Below are positions 36,008-44,159 of a stretch of DNA of 64,000 nt, piece by piece. The notes below the pieces were generated by a model. The model made no database searches. It was not told where the DNA came from and saw nothing but the letters and a program-made list of their open reading frames with translations. The position numbers and the translations under genes were made by a program. Numbering within the stretch: the first letter of the stretch is position 1; every line of letters starts with the position of its first letter. Location: positions 1 through 64,000 of the forward strand of contig JHYJ01000013.1 in assembly GCA_000621425.1 (NCBI GenBank). The letters run 5' to 3'. The DNA is from Lachnospiraceae bacterium AB2028. Lineage in GTDB: Bacteria; Bacillota; Clostridia; Lachnospirales; Lachnospiraceae.

Positions 36008-36958
36008 ATGAAGGATTTTATAAAAAAGCTTATGCGTGGGCTGATGTTATTTAGCATGCTGCTTGCTGCGGCCGGTATTGTCAGTTTCGGTTCGGGGATA
36101 ATTGCCGTTGCGGATTCCTATGGCGGTGATGACGGAGACCTGCCGACTGACAGAGAATACTGGGAAAAAGAAATGGAGTCCATAGGTCTTCGTGATTATA
36201 TTTATGTTGAGTATGAGCCCAGTGGGAACTGTGATGAAGATTGCAATTGCAATGACGGCTCGGTTAAGAAAAAGACTATGAGCAAGAAAAAATTTTTAGA
36301 GACTTTGCCCGAGATGAAAAAATTAAAATATGTAAGTTTCGAGCCAAGTGAGCCAGTGGTAAACGAAAAGAATAACAATGACACGGAAACTGTTCAGGAT
36401 AAGGATACAGAGGAATCTTCCAAGGAAACAACCGATGCAGATGAGAAGCAGGCTACAGAAGATACAAAGGTGTCAGATGCAGTGCAGGATGACCATGCAC
36501 CTAAGAATGTGGAAGTAACCTTCACCGGTACGGAGACGGATGGGGACGGCCAGAAATGGCTGGTCGTAGAGGTTTCATGGGATGCGGACAGCGGCATTCA
36601 TTATAATGAGATTTATCCGCTCCTGCTGGATCCGGCTACGGGTGGTGCGTATATCATTCCCAGCTCTGCTGGTCAGACTATAGGAAATGCGCCGGATGTT
36701 CCGGAGGCAGTGAGATATACTACTGAAAATGGCAGGAATAAATATACCTTAAGGGTAGCCGTGATCAATTCGGGAGAAGCGCAGATCGGGAATTCTGAAG
36801 CGGGTACATTTGCCTATGGCGTCAGGGAAGGGGACACCCTGGGGATAATGATGACTTCGGTAACCGATCCGCAGAACTGGACGGAGTCAGCGCCTTGCGA
36901 AATAATTGAGGCTAAGTATACAGAGGAAGCTGTAGCGCAGAAGAAGACATTCAAATAA
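36008..36958 (+). CDS. Secreted or membrane-anchored acidic protein, unknown
   Basis: The product is 316 residues from ATG 36008, which follows TGGAGG; in-frame codons further upstream lack a site. A signal peptide or anchor spans about 8-35 (LMRGLMLFSMLLAAAGIV). A short region with CDEDCNCNDG could bind metal or form disulfides. A disordered Asp/Glu/Thr-rich linker (about 120-165) follows, then a beta-rich domain (about 170-305: VEVTFTGTETDGDGQKWLVVEV) resembling an immunoglobulin-like fold. I do not recognise the family. No sorting signal is visible at the C-terminus. Confidence 0.5.
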   Translation: MKDFIKKLMRGLMLFSMLLAAAGIVSFGSGIIAVADSYGGDDGDLPTDREYWEKEMESIGLRDYIYVEYEPSGNCDEDCNCNDGSVKKKTMSKKKFLETLPEMKKLKYVSFEPSEPVVNEKNNNDTETVQDKDTEESSKETTDADEKQATEDTKVSDAVQDDHAPKNVEVTFTGTETDGDGQKWLVVEVSWDADSGIHYNEIYPLLLDPATGGAYIIPSSAGQTIGNAPDVPEAVRYTTENGRNKYTLRVAVINSGEAQIGNSEAGTFAYGVREGDTLGIMMTSVTDPQNWTESAPCEIIEAKYTEEAVAQKKTFK

Positions 36959-37005
36959 AATTGGTCATAAATATTCATATAACGAAAAATAGTTTACAAA
37001 AACAC

Positions 37006-37034
37006 TTGACATAGTATTGAAAACTACATATGAT
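37006..37034 (+). promoter_or_regulatory. Promoter of degV
   Basis: TTGACA (37006-37011), 17 bases, TATGAT (37029-37034). The start codon lies about 100 bases downstream; the leader between shows a weak fold (AGTCGGTTAA with TTGACC-like ends) of unknown meaning. Confidence 0.75.
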
Positions 37035-37137
37035 TTAGTCGGTTAATAGTCCATGATCCATGTCTTTATTGAGGCAGTAAAGTACTTCAGTATTGGGATC
37101 AGGGCTGACCGGCTAAATTTTTATGAGGTATTGGACT

Positions 37138-38061
37138 ATGAGCGGCTATACATATGAGATTTTTACGGATTCTGCAAGCAACCTTACGGATGACCTGATA
37201 AAAAACGGAAACATCCGGATGATAAGCTATATCAGTACCATAGACGGAAAAAAGTTCAGGTGCTACAAGGAAGGCCGCGACTATGAGGAAGCAGGCCGTA
37301 AATTCTACAATGCAATGCGCCGGGGAGCTGATGTACACACTTCCCTTATAGATATGGAGACGCTGCGGACTGCCTTTGAGCCAGTGGTTAAGGAAGGTAA
37401 GGATATCATATTCGTTGGAATATCCGGCGGACTGTCCGGAACGGTACAGGCTGCACGCATTGTGGCAAATGACCTTATGGAAGAGTATGAAGGCCGTATC
37501 ATCCGCTGCATAGATTCAATGTCTGCATCGCTGGGCGAGGGACTGCTTGTAATGCAGCTTTCAAGGCTCAGGGATTCAGGAGCAACTCTTGAAGAGGCTG
37601 CTGAATATTATGAGAGCCACAAGATGAAGATGAACCACATTTTCACTGTAGGTGACCTGGCATACCTGAAAAAAGGCGGCCGCATCTCACCGGCAGAGGC
37701 TCTGATCGGCAATCTCATAGGAATAAAGCCCATACTTAAGGCAAATGATGACGGCAAGATAGTAGTACATGGAAAAGTCCGCATGCGCAGGAAAGCTTTG
37801 GACTATCTGGTGGACATGACCTGCGAGCGCATAGTCCGTCCCGAGTCCCAGGTAATTTCTATCTGCCACTGTGATGCACCTTCGGATGCGGCTTATGTAG
37901 CGGACAAGCTTCGCACGGCACTTCCGGTAAAAGATATTATCGTAAGGTACTACGATCTTTGTACAGGGTCCCATGTGGGTCCTGGTACTGTTGCCATATT
38001 CTTCATGGGTGAAAACCGCATGGAGAACATGAAGGCCGCAAACACATCAACAGTGGCGTAA
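37138..38061 (+). CDS. DegV-family fatty-acid-binding protein
   Basis: The product is 307 residues. The N-terminal EIFTDSASNLTDDLI and the middle FVGISGGLSGTVQAA are the DegV hallmarks that hold the fatty-acid carboxylate. GDLAYLKKGGRISPAEALIG and IGIKPIL follow as in the family. DegV/FakB proteins present a fatty acid to the FakA kinase for phospholipid synthesis; whether this one does so is unknown. ATG 37138 is preferred over the ATG 15 bases earlier because that earlier ATGAGG forms the ribosome-binding site. Monocistronic between a promoter and a terminator. Confidence 0.88.
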   Translation: MSGYTYEIFTDSASNLTDDLIKNGNIRMISYISTIDGKKFRCYKEGRDYEEAGRKFYNAMRRGADVHTSLIDMETLRTAFEPVVKEGKDIIFVGISGGLSGTVQAARIVANDLMEEYEGRIIRCIDSMSASLGEGLLVMQLSRLRDSGATLEEAAEYYESHKMKMNHIFTVGDLAYLKKGGRISPAEALIGNLIGIKPILKANDDGKIVVHGKVRMRRKALDYLVDMTCERIVRPESQVISICHCDAPSDAAYVADKLRTALPVKDIIVRYYDLCTGSHVGPGTVAIFFMGENRMENMKAANTSTVA

Positions 38062-38083
38062 AGAGTTCAATCGTTTTTTCTGG

Positions 38084-38112
38084 CACACCGGGCCTTTCCC
38101 GGTGTGTTTTTT
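38084..38112 (+). terminator. Terminator after degV
   Basis: CACACCGGG pairs perfectly with CCCGGTGTG around CCTTT, followed by TTTTTT. Confidence 0.9.
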
Positions 38113-38279
38113 ATTTTGTACTTTACACATGAAATTCTCCGTGATAGCTGTTTTACGTTTTTGGAAATATCCACGGCATTAGCCGCATTTTTCCAAGAAA
38201 ATCCGGTTGAAGTGGCTAACTATGGTATTTATAATGAAAGGAAAGATGAATGGACGAAATCAACAGGGCGGAGGAAAGA

Positions 38280-39185
38280 ATGAATATAACACAGATAAAA
38301 TATGTACTGGAAATTGCAGCGTCTTCATCCATGCGGGAAGCGGCCACGAAACTCTTCGTGTCGCAGCCTGCTCTTTCTGCCAGTGTAAGCGAATTGGAGG
38401 ATGAGCTGGGGATACTCATATTTGAAAGGACCAACAAGGGAATCTCTCTTACTGCAGAGGGACGTGAGTTCATAACGTACGCGAAAAAAGCAGTAGGCCA
38501 GTACGAGATCCTTGAGGACAGGTATCTGTCAAAGGACAGCGACAAGGAAAGATTTTCCGTATCTACCCAGCATTACAATTTTGCCATAAAAGCCTTCACT
38601 GCAGTGCTTAAGGATAACTATCCGGATAAGTTCGTTTTTTCCATACACGAGACAAAGACGAGAAATGTGCTTGATGATGTCCGCAGCATGAAGAGCGAAG
38701 TGGGCATCATATCCTTTTCCGGCGCAAATGAAAGAGTGATAAAAAAACTATTTAAAGAATACCAGCTGGAATTCATGCCGCTTATGAAAAGGGATACATA
38801 TGCTTATGTATGGAAGGACCATAAATTCGCAAAGCGGAAGACCATTTCATTAGAGGAGCTTTCGGATTATCCCTGTGTATCCTTTGACCAGAGTGATGAC
38901 AGCAACTTCTACCTGACGGAAGAGGCTATGGCGGATTACGACTTCAAAAAAATGATAAAGTCCGACGATCGCGCAACCACTATGGAAATCCTGGCAGAGC
39001 TGCATGGATACTCGATAGGATCGGGAATGTTAGCCGGGGATGAGGCAATCCTTCAGGGCATGGTATCAATCAAGCTTAAGGAAGAGGATCCGCTTATCAT
39101 TGGATATATAGTTCGTAAAGGCAGCAGAATGTCCGTGTACGGTGAGGCGTATGTGGAAGAGCTGCTGAAGTACAAAGAATTGTAA
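38280..39185 (+). CDS. LysR-family transcriptional regulator
   Basis: The 301-residue product has the N-terminal winged helix MNITQIKYVLEIAASSSMRE, then KLFVSQPALSASVSELEDELG, as in LysR proteins. A two-lobed effector domain follows (about 90-295). ATG 38280 fits the family start and follows GGAGG; an ATG at 38250 also has an AAAGGAAAG site, so a 10-residue extension is possible. It lies just before metY-cysK, so control of sulfur amino-acid genes is plausible (CysB-like logic). A short inverted repeat AGCAA-TTC-TTGCT at about 39562-39575 could be an operator. Confidence 0.85.
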   Translation: MNITQIKYVLEIAASSSMREAATKLFVSQPALSASVSELEDELGILIFERTNKGISLTAEGREFITYAKKAVGQYEILEDRYLSKDSDKERFSVSTQHYNFAIKAFTAVLKDNYPDKFVFSIHETKTRNVLDDVRSMKSEVGIISFSGANERVIKKLFKEYQLEFMPLMKRDTYAYVWKDHKFAKRKTISLEELSDYPCVSFDQSDDSNFYLTEEAMADYDFKKMIKSDDRATTMEILAELHGYSIGSGMLAGDEAILQGMVSIKLKEEDPLIIGYIVRKGSRMSVYGEAYVEELLKYKEL

Positions 39186-39272
39186 GAATCGCGACGCCGA
39201 CGGTCTCGCAAAACTTCAGTCGCTCGCTACCGATTTGCTATACATATGGCAGACTGTAGAACTTACACATAT

Positions 39273-39493
39273 ACCCCACCGTATAGCCTCTCCTGACGGT
39301 GTAAAGTGAGCTTTAGCATCTCTCGGAAATGTATATGTAGTATAGGGATGGCCCGCCACGGAGGGCGGGACAAGTGAACAACGCTACACGGATGTAGCGT
39401 GTGAACGGTCCCGAAAACATTACACAGATTTTGGCATTTCCGTAAGAGATGCTTAGCGAACGACCCCACCGGCAGGAGAGCTATCGGTGGGGT
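39273..39493 (+). repeat. 221-nt structured repeat, type B copy 1
   Basis: The outer stem ACCCCACCG (39273-39281) pairs perfectly with CGGTGGGGT (39485-39493). Inner arms around 39306-39330 and 39450-39476 (AGCATCTCTCGGAAATG against CATTTCCGTAAGAGATGCT) continue the helix. Two small hairpins sit at the tip: CCCGCC-ACGGA-GGGCGGG (39352-39369) and CGCTACA-CGGA-TGTAGCG (39382-39399). An inverted copy lies at 43770-43992 with different but still complementary outer-stem bases. No gene is inside. With the leader ORF it fills most of the gap between lysR and metY. Confidence 0.75.
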
Positions 39494-39612
39494 AATGCAG
39501 AAGTGATCCCGCGATAAGTAAAACTTATCACACACGATAAAATCAATTGAATTTTCAAACAAAGCAATTCTTGCTAAGATGAATCCAGAACAGAGGAAAG
39601 GAGGTGCGGATG

Positions 39613-39735
39613 ATGATAAGCACAAAGATCACAGATTGGAAATACTGTATGTGTTGTCGAATGTTTAACTCCCGGGTGGAAGAGATGGCCCGGATGAGCG
39701 GTGAGTCCGCATGTCCGGAAGAGATACGATGTTGA
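39613..39735 (+). CDS. Cys/Met-rich leader peptide (probable attenuation peptide)
   Basis: A 40-codon ORF follows an excellent AAAGGAGGTG site (39597-39606; 8 bases to ATG 39613, or 5 to the ATG at 39610). It reads MISTKITDWKYCMCCRMFN and ends in EEIRC. Codons 12-15 are TGT ATG TGT TGT (39646-39657), giving a Cys-Met-Cys-Cys run, with further Cys at 34 and 40 and further Met at 17, 25 and 28. The Cys run ends 11 bases before an RNA arm (39669-39679) that can disarm a downstream terminator. This is the logic of amino-acid attenuation, here for cysteine (and methionine), upstream of metY and cysK. Confidence 0.6.
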   Translation: MISTKITDWKYCMCCRMFNSRVEEMARMSGESACPEEIRC

Positions 39736-39793
39736 AACAGGTATCGTGAAGTGTGCCAGCCACCCGGGAGCTTAGAGGAGCCCCGGTTTTTTT
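39669..39793 (+). promoter_or_regulatory. Attenuator: competing antiterminator and terminator
   Basis: CTCCCGGGTGG (39669-39679) is perfectly complementary to CCACCCGGGAG (39760-39770). The same 3' arm also forms the terminator CCGGGAGCT (39764-39772) with AGCCCCGG (39779-39786, one bulged A), followed by seven Ts. The two structures exclude each other. A ribosome stalled on the Cys codons of the leader would leave the 5' arm free to form the antiterminator. A ribosome reading through would mask it and allow termination. Another stem, CCGGA-GCGG with CCGC-TCCGG (about 39690-39718), lies between. Confidence 0.65.
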
Positions 39794-39992
39794 ATTATCG
39801 CACGGACGGCATAAGGAAATTTTCGGCTTACGCCGAACGCAGTCCGGCGGGGCGAGCAGGGTGATTTCATCACCCGGGCTCGATTATAAAAAAACAGAGG
39901 GCAGGCACAAAAAACAAACACCCGGAAGTGATGAGCCGGATGAAAACAAAGAACACAAAACAAAAATTCAGAAAAGATAAGGAGATAAAAAA

Positions 39993-41273
39993 ATGAGCGA
40001 TTACAGATTTGAAACATTACAGTTACACGTAGGTCAGGAACAGGCAGATCCCGCAACGGATTCCCGTGCAGTTCCCATTTATCAGACAACATCATATGTT
40101 TTCCATAACAGTAAGCATGCAGCAGACAGATTCGGACTTGCAGATCCCGGAAACATTTACGGAAGACTTACAAACAGCACACAGGATGTTCTCGAAAAGA
40201 GAGTAGCAGCACTTGAAGGCGGAAGCGCTGCACTGGCTGTAGCATCCGGAGCAGCTGCAATCACATATACAATAGAAGCACTTGCAGCAAATGGTGGACA
40301 CATCGTAGCACAGAAGACAATATACGGCGGAAGTTACAATCTCCTTGAGCACACACTTCCCCAGTACAATATAGAGACAACATTCGTTGATGCACATAAC
40401 CTTCAGGAAGTTGAGGGCGCCATCAAGGATAACACCAGGGCAATCTATCTGGAGACACTTGGAAATCCTAACAGTGATATTCCTGACATTGATGCGATCG
40501 CAGAGATAGCACACAAGCACGGACTTCCTCTTGTAGTAGATAACACATTCGGAACCCCTTACCTTATCAGGCCTATCGAGCACGGCGCAGATATCGTGGT
40601 TCACTCCGCAACAAAGTTCCTTGGCGGACACGGCACCACACTGGGCGGCGTTATCGTAGAGGCAGGGAAGTTTAACTGGAAGGCAAGCGGAAAGTACAAG
40701 GGAATCGCAGAAGCAAATCCCAGCTACCATGGCGTATCCTTCTATGATGTAGTAGGACCGGCAGCATTCGTTACATACATAAGAGCCATACTTCTCAGGG
40801 ACACAGGCGCTAGCATTTCACCCTTCAATGCATTCCTCCTCTTGCAGGGTGTTGAGACCCTGTCCCTGAGACTGGAGAGGCATGCAGAAAATACCAAGAA
40901 AGTGGTAGAATATCTCTCGAAGAATCCGAAGGTTGCAAAGGTAAACCATCCTTCACTTTCAGACCACCCTGATCATGCACTGTATGAGAAGTATTTCCCC
41001 AACGGAGGCGGATCAATATTTACATTCGATATAAAGGGTGGAAAGGAAGAGGCATGGAAGTTCATCGACAGCCTGGAGATCTTCTCACTGCTTGCAAATG
41101 TAGCTGATGTAAAGAGCCTTGTTATACATCCGGCATCCACAACACACTCACAGCTTTCTGATGAGGAGCTGCAGGATCAGGGCATAAATCAGAGTACAAT
41201 AAGGCTTTCCATAGGTACAGAGCATATTGACGACATCATCGCTGACCTTGAGAAGGGCTTTGCAGCAATCTAA
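39993..41273 (+). CDS. metY: O-acetylhomoserine sulfhydrylase
   Basis: The 426-residue PLP enzyme of the Cys/Met-metabolism class starts FETLQLHVGQEQADPATDSRAVPIYQ, in parts, and has YGRLTNSTQDVLEKR. The PLP-binding Lys (about residue 208) is in VHSATKFLGGHGTTLGG. The length (about 425) and the GGSIFTFDIKGG insert separate it from the shorter cystathionine lyases and synthases. It makes homocysteine from O-acetylhomoserine and sulfide; related enzymes also make cysteine. AAGGAGATAA precedes the ATG. A 257-base leader with the attenuator lies upstream, so expression likely depends on sulfur amino-acid supply. Confidence 0.92.
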   Translation: MSDYRFETLQLHVGQEQADPATDSRAVPIYQTTSYVFHNSKHAADRFGLADPGNIYGRLTNSTQDVLEKRVAALEGGSAALAVASGAAAITYTIEALAANGGHIVAQKTIYGGSYNLLEHTLPQYNIETTFVDAHNLQEVEGAIKDNTRAIYLETLGNPNSDIPDIDAIAEIAHKHGLPLVVDNTFGTPYLIRPIEHGADIVVHSATKFLGGHGTTLGGVIVEAGKFNWKASGKYKGIAEANPSYHGVSFYDVVGPAAFVTYIRAILLRDTGASISPFNAFLLLQGVETLSLRLERHAENTKKVVEYLSKNPKVAKVNHPSLSDHPDHALYEKYFPNGGGSIFTFDIKGGKEEAWKFIDSLEIFSLLANVADVKSLVIHPASTTHSQLSDEELQDQGINQSTIRLSIGTEHIDDIIADLEKGFAAI

Positions 41274-41321
41274 TTGTGAAACTAAACTCTGCAGCAGGCA
41301 GATAAAAATAATGAAAAAATA

Positions 41322-41358
41322 GTAACCGCCCGGATGGCATAAGCAACCGGACGGTTAC
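41322..41358 (+). other. Intercistronic hairpin between metY and cysK
   Basis: GTAACCGCCCGG pairs with CCGGACGGTTAC (12 bp, one mismatch) around a 13-base loop. No T run follows, so it probably marks mRNA processing or stability rather than termination; the cysK ribosome-binding site is 15 bases on. Confidence 0.55.
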
Positions 41359-41385
41359 ATCAAACCAGGAAAGAGGTAAAAAAAC

Positions 41386-42318
41386 ATGTCTAAGATTTAC
41401 AAAGGAACATTAGGACTTATAGGAAACACACCCCTTGTTGAGGTGGTAAATATTGAGAAGGAGCTGGGACTTGAAGCTACCATCTTAGTTAAGCTCGAGT
41501 ATTTCAATCCCGCAGGAAGCGTTAAGGACCGTATCGCAAAGGCTATGATAGAGGACGCTGAGGAAAAGGGACTCCTGAAAGAAGGTTCAGTCATCATCGA
41601 GCCCACATCCGGAAATACAGGTATCGGACTTGCGGCTATCGCAGCGTCAAAGGGATATCGCATCATCCTTACCATGCCTGAGACCATGAGCGTGGAGAGA
41701 AGAAACATCCTGAAGGCATACGGCGCAGAGCTCGTACTTACAGAAGGCTCAAAGGGCATGAAGGGTGCTATTGCAAAGGCAGAAGAACTTTCAAAGGAAA
41801 TCCCTAACAGCTTTATTCCCGGCCAGTTCGTTAACCCTGCAAACCCTGCAGTGCATAAGGCAACAACAGGTCCGGAGATCTGGAACGATACAGACGGAAA
41901 GGTTGACATCTTCATCGCAGGCGTAGGTACCGGCGGAACAGTAACCGGAACAGGCGAGTATCTCAAGGAGCAGAATCCTAACATTAAGGTAGTTGCACTT
42001 GAGCCGGAAGATTCCCCTGTGCTTTCAGAGGGCAGAGCCGGTGCACACAAGATCCAGGGTATCGGTGCAGGCTTCGTTCCTGATGTACTTAACACAAAGG
42101 TTTATGACGAGGTATTCAAGGCGCCCAACCAGGCAGCATTCGAGACCGCAAAGCTTCTTGCAAAGAAGGAAGGTATCTCTGTAGGCATTTCTTCCGGCGC
42201 ATCACTTTACGGAGCAATAGAGCTTGCAAAGAGACCGGAGAACAAGGGCAAGACAATAGTTGCGCTTCTTCCTGACAGCGGAGACAGGTATTACTCCACA
42301 GCTCTGTTTACGGAATAA
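41386..42318 (+). CDS. cysK: Cysteine synthase
   Basis: This 310-residue PLP enzyme joins O-acetylserine and sulfide to cysteine. Lys47 in NPAGSVKDR binds [14 protein letters not shown] holds the substrate carboxylate, [17 protein letters not shown] holds the phosphate, and ISSGAS follows. AAAGAGG precedes the ATG. It follows metY by 112 bases and is most likely under the same attenuator. Confidence 0.95.
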   Translation: MSKIYKGTLGLIGNTPLVEVVNIEKELGLEATILVKLEYFNPAGSVKDRIAKAMIEDAEEKGLLKEGSVIIEPTSGNTGIGLAAIAASKGYRIILTMPETMSVERRNILKAYGAELVLTEGSKGMKGAIAKAEELSKEIPNSFIPGQFVNPANPAVHKATTGPEIWNDTDGKVDIFIAGVGTGGTVTGTGEYLKEQNPNIKVVALEPEDSPVLSEGRAGAHKIQGIGAGFVPDVLNTKVYDEVFKAPNQAAFETAKLLAKKEGISVGISSGASLYGAIELAKRPENKGKTIVALLPDSGDRYYSTALFTE

Positions 42319-42371
42319 GCCGGACAGACCGTGCAATACCGAATTTGTAAGGCCTTAATTTGAAAAAAATA

Positions 42372-42400
42372 TTGACAATGTTTTTTTCACCCTGTACAAT
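42372..42400 (+). promoter_or_regulatory. Promoter of the trp operon
   Basis: TTGACA (42372-42377), 17 bases, TACAAT (42395-42400). Transcription would start near 42407, at the base of the T-box leader. Confidence 0.85.
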
Positions 42401-42409
42401 TCAAGACAA

Positions 42410-42717
42410 CTGAATAAATTAAACCTGTGAAGCGGAAGAAAAAGCATTTTATCGCCGGAGTAGAATTCCAAGCGAGTCCGGGACGGTGAGAGCCGGATGG
42501 TATGAGGGGTGCGTGAGATCAGAAATCTCTTATATGGGCCGCTGAGGGCATGGGGAAAGAGCAATCGAGTATCCGTGACGTAAGGCATACGTTAGTTGCC
42601 GGGGATATGAAGGTATCCCGCAAGGGCACGGATCAAACCGTGAATCAAGGTGGCACCGCGGATATAGAATTAGTATTCGTCCTTGACAGAATGAATAGTT
42701 CTGTCAGGGGCGTTTTT
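42410..42717 (+). promoter_or_regulatory. Tryptophan T-box leader with terminator
   Basis: The T-box sequence AAGGTGGCACCGCG is at 42647-42660, with TGGCACC as the tRNA-acceptor-binding bulge. Stem I begins with AGCGG (about 42430) pairing with CCGCT (42539-42543). The specifier loop just before that 3' strand contains TGG (42535-42537), the Trp codon. The terminator CGTCCTTGACAGAA pairs with TTCTGTCAGGGGCG (42678-42712), then TTTTT. Uncharged tRNA-Trp would hold the antiterminator and turn on the trp genes. The exact specifier register is inferred from the stem. Confidence 0.92.
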
Positions 42718-42744
42718 ATTTACACAAAAAAGGAGGCAGCAGCA

Positions 42745-43761
42745 ATGATCAAGGAAGCAATCGTAAAAATCGTAAACAAAGAGGATTTAAGCTATGATGA
42801 AGCTTACAGCGTCATGAATGAGATCATGAGCGGTGAGACTTCACCTACGCAGAATGCGGCATTCCTGTCCGCTCTTTCCACAAAGAGTGCAAGGGCAGAG
42901 ACTACTGATGAGATAGCAGGCTGTGCGGCAGCGATGCGCGACCATGCTACAAAGGTGGATACCGGAATGGATGTGCTGGAGATCGTGGGAACCGGCGGAG
43001 ACAATGCGGGAAGTTTCAATATCTCTACAACCACAGCTATCATTGCTGCGGCAGCAGGTATAAAAGTTGCAAAGCATGGTAACCGCGCAGCATCATCACT
43101 TTGCGGAACAGCTGACTGCTTAGAGGCACTTGGCGTAAACATTGACCAGAGCCCTGAGCTTTGCGTAAAACTTCTTCAGGAAGCAGGAATGTGTTTCTTC
43201 TTTGCACAGAAGTATCACACATCAATGAAGTATGTTGGCGCTATCAGAAAGGAGCTGGGATTCAGGACAGTGTTCAATGTCCTTGGACCGCTTACAAACC
43301 CTGCATCCCCTTCAATGCAGCTACTTGGCGTATATGACGAGTATCTTGTAGAGCCCCTTGCACAGGTTCTTGTAAGCCTCGGCATAAAGCGCGGCATGGT
43401 AGTATACGGAATGGACAAGCTGGATGAGATATCGCTCTCCGCACCCACAAAGATCTGCGAGATCAAGGACGGATGGTTTAAGACAAGCGTTATCAAGCCT
43501 GAAGACTTCGGTTTTGAGAGATGCGAAAAGAGTGACCTTAAGGGCGGTGCACCTGCAGAGAATGCGCAGATTACCAGGGACATCTTAAGCGGTGCAAAGG
43601 GTCACAAGAGGAATGCAGTGCTTATGAATGCCGGTGCTGCACTTTACATCGGTGGCAAGGCTGATAGCATGAAGGACGGCGTGGCAAAGGCTGCGGAGAT
43701 CATCGATTCCGGTAAGGCTACTGAGACGCTGGAGAAGATCATTGCGGTAAGTAATAGTTAA
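42745..43761 (+). CDS. trpD: Anthranilate phosphoribosyltransferase
   Basis: The product is 338 residues from ATG 42745, which follows AGGAGG; an in-frame ATG 195 bases earlier lies in the T-box leader and is not a start. [14 protein letters not shown] binds PRPP, and [21 protein letters not shown] is the anthranilate site, given here in the usual family order. It attaches phosphoribose to anthranilate. It is not fused to TrpG, which is encoded at the far end of the operon. First gene after the T-box. A 398-base gap with repeats follows. Confidence 0.95.
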   Translation: MIKEAIVKIVNKEDLSYDEAYSVMNEIMSGETSPTQNAAFLSALSTKSARAETTDEIAGCAAAMRDHATKVDTGMDVLEIVGTGGDNAGSFNISTTTAIIAAAAGIKVAKHGNRAASSLCGTADCLEALGVNIDQSPELCVKLLQEAGMCFFFAQKYHTSMKYVGAIRKELGFRTVFNVLGPLTNPASPSMQLLGVYDEYLVEPLAQVLVSLGIKRGMVVYGMDKLDEISLSAPTKICEIKDGWFKTSVIKPEDFGFERCEKSDLKGGAPAENAQITRDILSGAKGHKRNAVLMNAGAALYIGGKADSMKDGVAKAAEIIDSGKATETLEKIIAVSNS

Positions 43762-43769
43762 CTGAGCTG

Positions 43770-43992
43770 TTCCCTGCCGACAGGTCTCCTGTCGGTGGTG
43801 CCGTTCGCTAAGCAGTTCTTACAGAAATGATATAGTCTGTGCGTGTCGTCCGGAACCGTTCACACGCTACATCCGTGTAGCGTTGTTCACTCGCCCCGTC
43901 ATCCTTGACGGTCCGTCCCTGCGATGCTTGATCATTTCCGAGACCCGCTAAGCTCACTTAAACACCGACAGGAGATACTGTACGGCAGGGAA
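43770..43992 (-). repeat. 223-nt structured repeat, type B copy 2 (inverted)
   Basis: Read on the minus strand, it matches the element at 39273-39493. The outer stem is TTCCCTGCCG (43770-43779) with CGGCAGGGAA (43983-43992). The tip hairpin CGCTACA/TGTAGCG is identical (43865-43882), and a second hairpin, CCGTCA/TGACGG (43896-43911), corresponds in place but differs in sequence. The loops are CGGA and AGGA on the minus strand. It begins 8 bases after the trpD stop and lies inside the trp operon without obvious terminator character. Confidence 0.75.
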
Positions 43993-44017
43993 GAAAGTCC
44001 GTTAACCGCGTTTTGTG

Positions 44018-44076
44018 AAAGTTCCCCTAAACACTTGCGAGTGTCGTTCCGACACAGTCCTGTGAGTGGGAAGTTT
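44018..44076 (+). repeat. 59-bp shortened type A repeat
   Basis: The 3' half (TGCGAGTGTCGTTC, then GTGAGTGGGAAGTTT) is nearly identical to the end of the element at 11611-11870. The 5' end AAAGTTCCC matches the AAACTTCCC terminus with one change. The interior is missing, so this looks like an internal deletion derivative. It lies 26 bases from the type B repeat; together they fill most of the trpD-trpC gap. Confidence 0.65.
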
Positions 44077-44159
44077 AGATTAACTGATGTTGAGAAAATA
44101 GAGTGTTGTAAGACAGTGGGACAGTTCTTCTGTCGTACAATCAATAAGAAGTGGAGTAG

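Noticed and set aside
39500-39992. A SAM (S-box) or Cys T-box riboswitch before metY
   Set aside because: I looked for the T-box core (GGTGGCACC) and for S-box conserved blocks and found neither; the leader ORF with competing stems explains the region better.
42550-42744. N-terminal extension of TrpD into the leader
   Set aside because: These codons run through the T-box core and terminator; AGGAGG and the family start point to ATG 42745.
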